A stretch of DNA of 12,229 bases, from positions 1 to 12,229 of the forward strand of contig JAENVX010000178.1 of the NCBI GenBank assembly GCA_016650355.1, given 5' to 3'. The notes under the pieces were generated by a model, which was not told the DNA's origin, searched no databases, and saw only the letters and a list, made by a program, of their open reading frames with translations. This DNA comes from Bacteroidia bacterium. GTDB taxonomy: Bacteria > Bacteroidota > Bacteroidia > Cytophagales > Cyclobacteriaceae. This document shows, piece after piece, positions 7,436-12,229 of the stretch (the stretch's first letter is position 1; each line of letters starts with the position of its first letter). The translations under genes and the position numbers were made by a program.

Positions 7436-8503
7436 ATGAGTATTGAAAGAACGGTTGACTTTATTATTGTAGGCCAAGGATTGGCAGGCTCAGTTTTGGC
7501 CATTGAATTGTTAAACCGAGATAAGAACGTTTTAGTTTACGATCTACCAGATAAAAACAATTCATCCACGGTAGCCGCGGGATTGTTCAATCCGATCACA
7601 GGGCGAATCATGACTAAAACATGGAAGGCGGATTTACTATTTCCTTTTTTGATTGATTTTTATTCACAAGCTGAAAAAAAATTGAATTCACATTTTTTTC
7701 ATCCAATGCCAATTTATCGACCTTTTATTTCTATTCAGGAACAAAATGAGTGGATGGGTAAGAGCGGAGAGGCACGTATCCAACCGTACATTAAGCAAAT
7801 TATTTCCAAGACGCAATTTGGTGATCATGTTCATGATGATTTTGGAGGTCTTTTGCTTTCACGATGTGGATACCTGGATACGAATTTATTTATTGATACG
7901 GTACGCAAAAGTCTAATCACTCGTGATTCTTTTAGGCAAGAATACTTTAATGAGAATGAGTTGGTAATTGACCAAGACTCCGTTTCATATGGAAATGTGG
8001 AAGCAGAAAAAATAATTTATTGTAATGGAAACGAGGGGTTGAAAAGTAGAGTTTTTGGATCACTACCCTTTAAGCCGCTGAAGGGAGAAACAATTCATGT
8101 GAAGATTGACCAAGAACTTGAACGTATTTATAACCGGGGAGTTTACATTGTGCCTTCTGGTAAGGCTGGACAATATAAAGTGGGGGCAACATATAACCCT
8201 CGTGATTTATCGGAGTCGATCACTGAACTAGGGAGAAATGAATTGAGTTATAAATTACGTGAACTGATAAAACTTCCTTTTGAAATTACTAACCAAAACT
8301 GGGGTATGCGACCTTCAACTTTTGATAGGAGACCATTTTTGGGTTGTCATCCGCTTGAGGAAAAAGTAGTAATATTTAATGGCCTTGGCACCAAAGGTGT
8401 AAGCTTAGCTCCGTATTTTGCCAATCAGTTAGCAGATTGGTTATTGGGCCACGGAGAGATTGATCGAGAAGTTGATATAAAACGCTTTAAATTAGGGAAA
8501 TAG
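7436..8503 (+). CDS. FAD-dependent oxidoreductase, DAO family
   Basis: The 355-residue protein has the layout of the DAO family, which includes glycine oxidase, D-amino acid oxidase and the MnmC C-terminal domain. An N-terminal FAD-binding Rossmann motif GQGLAG (13-18) is followed by a hydrophobic strand and an acidic residue at the end of the second strand (Asp36). AAGLFNPITGR (47-57) resembles the conserved second FAD contact of this group. The C-terminal NGLGTKGVSLAPYFANQ (315-331) fits the return to the FAD domain. The central part (about 85-290) would be the substrate domain, including GMRPSTFDRRP. There is no signal peptide, so it should act in the cytoplasm. The substrate, probably an amine or amino acid, cannot be assigned. 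It lies 61 bases before the large barrel gene on the same strand and could be co-transcribed with it. Confidence 0.85.
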   Translation: MSIERTVDFIIVGQGLAGSVLAIELLNRDKNVLVYDLPDKNNSSTVAAGLFNPITGRIMTKTWKADLLFPFLIDFYSQAEKKLNSHFFHPMPIYRPFISIQEQNEWMGKSGEARIQPYIKQIISKTQFGDHVHDDFGGLLLSRCGYLDTNLFIDTVRKSLITRDSFRQEYFNENELVIDQDSVSYGNVEAEKIIYCNGNEGLKSRVFGSLPFKPLKGETIHVKIDQELERIYNRGVYIVPSGKAGQYKVGATYNPRDLSESITELGRNELSYKLRELIKLPFEITNQNWGMRPSTFDRRPFLGCHPLEEKVVIFNGLGTKGVSLAPYFANQLADWLLGHGEIDREVDIKRFKLGK

Positions 8504-8564
8504 AATCTATAATGGATGCGTAAACTTGTTTCAATCCGTTATATTGGTAGTTCTGTTGAGTTGT

Positions 8565-11500
8565 ATGAGGTTGAATTTTAGAATTTTACTAACGATAGCC
8601 GCTTTTGGCGCGGTTTCCTTGTGTCAAGGTCAGCAGTCCCGCGAGGTTTTCGGCAAGAATAGAATCCAATACAAGCAATTTAACTGGCAGTACATCAGTT
8701 CCGAGAATTTCGATGTATACTACTATGATGAGCGAAGAAGAATTGCCACAGAAGCAATACAATATCTTGAAGGAGAATTTGATCGTATTACGGATCTCAT
8801 AGGATATCCTCCTTACCTCAAAACGAAAGTATTTTTGTACAACTCCATAACTGATTTGCAGCAAAGCAATATCGGATTGAATAAAACACAGTATAACGTT
8901 GGGGGAGAAACAGATTTCATTAAACCTATTGTAGAGATTGCTCACCCCGGAAATCTGGATGAGTTTAAAGAAGAACTCATTTATAAAATGGCAGACCTTA
9001 TGGTAAATGAGATGATGTTTGGAGGAAGCCTCAAAGACATGTTTCAAAATGCGGTTTTACTTAATCTTCCGGAATGGTTTATCAATGGTGCTTCAAGCTA
9101 CGTTTCGAAAGGTTGGAATATCGAAATGGATGACTATGTACGGCAACTGGTGAGGGATAAGAAAATAACCAAGGCGCTTCGGTTTACAGGAGATGAGTCA
9201 GCCCTTGTAGGGCAATCTATCTGGAACTATATAGTGGAGAAATACGGCAGAAGCAGTATTTCTAATATTCTGAATTATACCCGAGTCATTCGCAACGAGC
9301 AGAAAAGTGTACTGATAACACTGGGCATTAGTTTCAAGCAACTTATGGCAGATTGGCAAAACTATTATTCAGACATGGAGGAGAAGGTAAGTTTAAGTTA
9401 TATCTCACCTTCTGATTCTAGTAAGTTCAGCCCATCACACCACCGAAGTGTAGTATACACAACTGTTAAAATAAGTCCGGACGGAAAAAAGATTGCCTAT
9501 GCAGAGAATGATCGAGGAAGATTTGTTGTAAAGGTTAAGTCACTGGAAAGTGGAAGAGAAACCACCATCATCAATGGGGGTAATCGCGTAATTGATCAAG
9601 ATGTTGACTTTAGGGTGCCACTGCTAAGTTGGGCTGATCAAAATACATTGGGGGTAATTGGTGTCAATAGGGGTGAATATGTTTTTTGGCTGTATGATCT
9701 GAGTACGCGGAGTAAATTGCCCCGTCAGCTTGATAGATTTAGCAACATTCGAAGTTTTGATTTTTCGGGCAATGGCAGGCTTGCAGTATTAAGTGCTGAT
9801 GCTGGAGGGCAGAATGATCTTTTTTTAATTAGCAGTAGGAATGATCGCACCAAACGACTGACTAATGATCTTTATGATGATCTCGATCCATCCTTTATAC
9901 CCAATACAAATTCAATTGTGTTCAGTTCAAATAGAACCACAGACACCGTGAATAACATTGTAAAAGGATATGACAGAACGACCAGCACTTATAATCTTTA
10001 CGCGTACAATCTTGACACGACTACAAATAAAGTTGAGCTTATTACGAATACAGTGAGCAAAAACTTTTATCCAAAGGCGATCGATCAGGACAACTATTAT
10101 TTTCTTAGTGATCAGCGAGGGATTGTAAATCTTTTCAAGTTTAACAGAGTCAATGGCATTTATTCACAGGTAACAAATTTTGACACCAGCATTAAAGAAT
10201 ATGATCTGGATTTTTATAACCGGTCACTGGCGTTAGTAATGAATAAAGACCTGAGTGAAGATATTTTTCTTATCAATAATTTTAATTTCGATCGGCAAAT
10301 ATTTACGCCTTCCACCAGGCGAAAAGAAATTCAACTCGCTAAAGTAGTAAGCGAAAGGCGCAAACAGAAGACTGTTAAACCCATGACGATTAAGGAGCTT
10401 ATTAACTCCCGACTCCAGGAGAAGAATGATACCATATCACAAAGTGAAAGCAAACCAGTATTTGAGAAGAGAGATTCAATTGATCAAAGTAACGAGATCA
10501 ACACTGACGACTACAGCTTTGATACACATGAGGTTGCAAAAGATACATTGGCCAAGCCAATAGTTCCAATCGTTAAGGAGAAGAGCGTGGATACGGAAGA
10601 TTACGTATTCGAAGACGATGCTGACAAGGGTAAATCTACGGAGACATTTCTAACACGCTACATGAAAGCCAGAGAGAGCAATCGCCTGACAGGACCATTT
10701 ACTTATCAACCAAGATTTAGTTATGAAAATCTTGTCACGAATTTTGTCATTGATCCCTTGCGGGGATTCAGTATTAAGTTGGAAGCACAAATGAATGACA
10801 TGCTTGAGAATTTCCGTTTTTTCGGAGGGGTTCAAACAGCGTTTGATTGGAAAAGTGGAGATGTATTTGGAGAGGTCCAATACCTTCCCCACTTGGTGGA
10901 TTACAGTATACGGGTTGACCGTAAGGTTGTTTTTTGGGATGGTCTTGGGGAGCAGACACCGAACTACCAAAAGTACTCACTACAACGATTAGAGTTTGGT
11001 GCTTCATTACCGCTTACAGTACGGGCTCGAGTTTCGCTAAAACCTTTTTTGGGCTACACACGCTATGTGGATAGAGGGAGCATTAATTTCCCGGCTGCAC
11101 CGCCAACTTTTTTACCAACAGCACAACAATTTTATGCAGGATCAAAAGCTGAACTAGTGTATGATAATAGTATAACCACAGGATTAAATATTATTGAAGG
11201 ATCTAGAGGAAAAATAAGTTTTGTGCATCATGAAGGTATGGGCAATAAAAATTCGAGCTTCTCTCAAGTTTCAATTGACCTTCGTCATTATCAGAAAATT
11301 TACAAAGAAATTGTTTTTGCCGTAAGAGGTTATACGGGTACTTTCTTTGGTGAGTCGCCCAAGAAATATGTTTTGGGAGGAATGGATAACTGGTTTGGAA
11401 ATAGATTCAATGAAGAGGGTTCTGGAAATCCCCTGGTCAATAGTGGAACTAACTTCAATAATAATTTAGTGTTTACAGAATTTGCCACGAGCTTGCGCGG

Positions 11501-11885
11501 TTTTGACTATGCCACGCTTTATGGAAATAGTGTAGCGTTATTAAATGCAGAATTGAGAGTGCCTCTGATCCGTGCTTTATCAGGTGGACCTATCGCCTCG
11601 AATTTTTTCAGGAATATGCAGTTCACTGCTTTCTATGACATCGGTTCAAGTTGGACCGGAGCAGTGCCATTTAAAACTCAAAACAGTGTGCGCACCAGAG
11701 AGGTTGATGAAGGTCCTTTCGAGATTGACCTTAAAGAATATCTTAATCCTTGGTTATACAGTTACGGGTTTGGTTTCCGGTCAATGATGCTTGGATATTA
11801 TATTAAGCTAGATTTGGCCTGGCCTGTTGAAAACTATAAGGTCAAAGATCCAAGAGTCTTTGTTACGCTAGGTTTTGATTTTTGA
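8565..11885 (+). CDS. Exported fusion: degenerate gluzincin-like domain, TolB-like propeller, Omp85-type barrel
   Basis: The 1106-residue product starts at ATG 8565 with a signal peptide (MRLNFR, hydrophobic 7-19, likely cleavage near residues 22-24); an upstream TTG at 8526 only adds a poorer N-terminus. Residues about 33-275 resemble the gluzincin peptidase domain often placed before such propellers. The zinc site looks lost: the expected HExxH region reads EELIY (136-140) and the later Glu ligand is Asn174 in LPEWFINGASSYV. Residues about 292-580 form PD40/TolB-like propeller repeats (KISPDGKKIAYAEND, later DPSFIPNTNSIVFSSNR). A charged linker (about 585-695) holds two copies of T[DE]DYxF[DE]. 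Residues about 705-1106 look like an Omp85/BamA-type barrel, with SLRGFDYATLYGNSVALLNA (976-995) as the conserved block and a terminal Phe in VFVTLGFDF. It probably sits in the outer membrane with a periplasmic N-terminal part; function is unknown. Confidence 0.82.
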   Translation: MRLNFRILLTIAAFGAVSLCQGQQSREVFGKNRIQYKQFNWQYISSENFDVYYYDERRRIATEAIQYLEGEFDRITDLIGYPPYLKTKVFLYNSITDLQQSNIGLNKTQYNVGGETDFIKPIVEIAHPGNLDEFKEELIYKMADLMVNEMMFGGSLKDMFQNAVLLNLPEWFINGASSYVSKGWNIEMDDYVRQLVRDKKITKALRFTGDESALVGQSIWNYIVEKYGRSSISNILNYTRVIRNEQKSVLITLGISFKQLMADWQNYYSDMEEKVSLSYISPSDSSKFSPSHHRSVVYTTVKISPDGKKIAYAENDRGRFVVKVKSLESGRETTIINGGNRVIDQDVDFRVPLLSWADQNTLGVIGVNRGEYVFWLYDLSTRSKLPRQLDRFSNIRSFDFSGNGRLAVLSADAGGQNDLFLISSRNDRTKRLTNDLYDDLDPSFIPNTNSIVFSSNRTTDTVNNIVKGYDRTTSTYNLYAYNLDTTTNKVELITNTVSKNFYPKAIDQDNYYFLSDQRGIVNLFKFNRVNGIYSQVTNFDTSIKEYDLDFYNRSLALVMNKDLSEDIFLINNFNFDRQIFTPSTRRKEIQLAKVVSERRKQKTVKPMTIKELINSRLQEKNDTISQSESKPVFEKRDSIDQSNEINTDDYSFDTHEVAKDTLAKPIVPIVKEKSVDTEDYVFEDDADKGKSTETFLTRYMKARESNRLTGPFTYQPRFSYENLVTNFVIDPLRGFSIKLEAQMNDMLENFRFFGGVQTAFDWKSGDVFGEVQYLPHLVDYSIRVDRKVVFWDGLGEQTPNYQKYSLQRLEFGASLPLTVRARVSLKPFLGYTRYVDRGSINFPAAPPTFLPTAQQFYAGSKAELVYDNSITTGLNIIEGSRGKISFVHHEGMGNKNSSFSQVSIDLRHYQKIYKEIVFAVRGYTGTFFGESPKKYVLGGMDNWFGNRFNEEGSGNPLVNSGTNFNNNLVFTEFATSLRGFDYATLYGNSVALLNAELRVPLIRALSGGPIASNFFRNMQFTAFYDIGSSWTGAVPFKTQNSVRTREVDEGPFEIDLKEYLNPWLYSYGFGFRSMMLGYYIKLDLAWPVENYKVKDPRVFVTLGFDF

Positions 11886-11972
11886 TATATTGAATTCCAT
11901 CTTTGACCCGGATAACTTTAGGTTTCAATACCTTCTTACACCATTATTTTTAGATTCTATTATTTACGATTT

Positions 11973-12229
11973 ATGATTAAATCAATGACGGGCTTTGGCC
12001 AAGCAGTTTCCAACAGCACTGAAGCAACTATTACGGTTGAAATAAAAAGTCTTAATTCTAAATTTTTGGACCTTAGCCTTCGTTTACCAAAATTATTCTC
12101 TGAAAAGGAACTTGAGTTACGCAATCTTATTTCTGAAAAACTTGAACGCGGGAAATTGTCCTTTTCAATTGACTATCAACCGACCGCAAAAGAGGAAGTC
12201 CATCAACGATATAACGAATCATTGTTCAC
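11973..12229 (+). CDS. yicC: YicC family endoribonuclease, N-terminal part (cut by window end)
   Basis: Only the first 85 codons are present. The product begins MIKSMTGFGQA, the strongly conserved start of YicC-family proteins, and continues with VEIKSLNSKFLDLSLRLPK (residues 22-40), the second conserved block of the YicC-like N-terminal domain. E. coli YicC is an endoribonuclease that forms a ring-shaped oligomer and acts in stress-related RNA turnover; the complete family protein is about 290 residues. The ATG at 11973 follows the barrel gene after 87 bases in which I see no convincing promoter or terminator. A near -7 box, TAACTTTA at 11913-11920, misses the final G. Confidence 0.93.
   Translation, partial: MIKSMTGFGQAVSNSTEATITVEIKSLNSKFLDLSLRLPKLFSEKELELRNLISEKLERGKLSFSIDYQPTAKEEVHQRYNESLF

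Noticed and set aside
8504..8564. Possible separate promoter for the propeller-barrel gene (TAAACTTG at 8521-8528)
   Set aside because: It misses one fixed base of TAnnTTTG and has no -33 element; co-transcription with the upstream oxidoreductase gene is equally plausible.
11886..11972. Terminator or promoter between the barrel gene and yicC
   Set aside because: I found no GC-rich hairpin with a T-run, and the TAACTTTA box lacks the final G, with the nearest TTTG at the wrong distance.

Overview
The window looks like chromosomal DNA from a Bacteroidota bacterium, probably of the Cytophagales type. Three things point there: the adjacent type IX secretion genes porU and porV (a system confined to that phylum and close relatives), AT-rich coding sequence, and two exact matches to the Bacteroidota -7 promoter box TAnnTTTG. 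No rRNA, tRNA, CRISPR array, insertion sequence or phage gene is visible.

Left part, minus strand (7313 down to 118): five tightly packed genes read leftwards and look like one operon. In order of transcription they are a glyoxalase II-like metallo-beta-lactamase hydrolase, phosphatidylserine synthase (pssA), the T9SS sortase porU, the T9SS outer-membrane barrel porV, and a catalytically degenerate M16 peptidase homologue. Gaps are 2, 19, 26 and 0 bases. Three of the starts used here are not the longest possible ones: pssA begins at 6660, porV at 2547, and porU appears to use a TTG start at 5960. PorV shuttles T9SS cargo to PorU, which cleaves the cargo's C-terminal sorting domain and anchors the protein to the cell surface. 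PssA makes the precursor of phosphatidylethanolamine.

Beyond the operon, bases 1 to about 95 are about 60% GC, against clearly AT-rich surroundings. They can form hairpins and resemble a repeated intergenic element of Bacteroidota rather than a gene.

Right part, plus strand: a 122-base divergent intergenic region (7314-7435) carries a promoter-like box on each strand. Next come a DAO-family FAD oxidoreductase (7436-8503), a large exported protein (8565-11885) and the start of a YicC-family endoribonuclease gene cut by the window edge (11973 onward). The large protein joins a degenerate gluzincin-like domain, a TolB-like beta-propeller and an Omp85-type outer-membrane barrel. It is the most unusual item here. 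Everything else is ordinary housekeeping or T9SS machinery, and I see no defence system or other clearly new multi-gene system.
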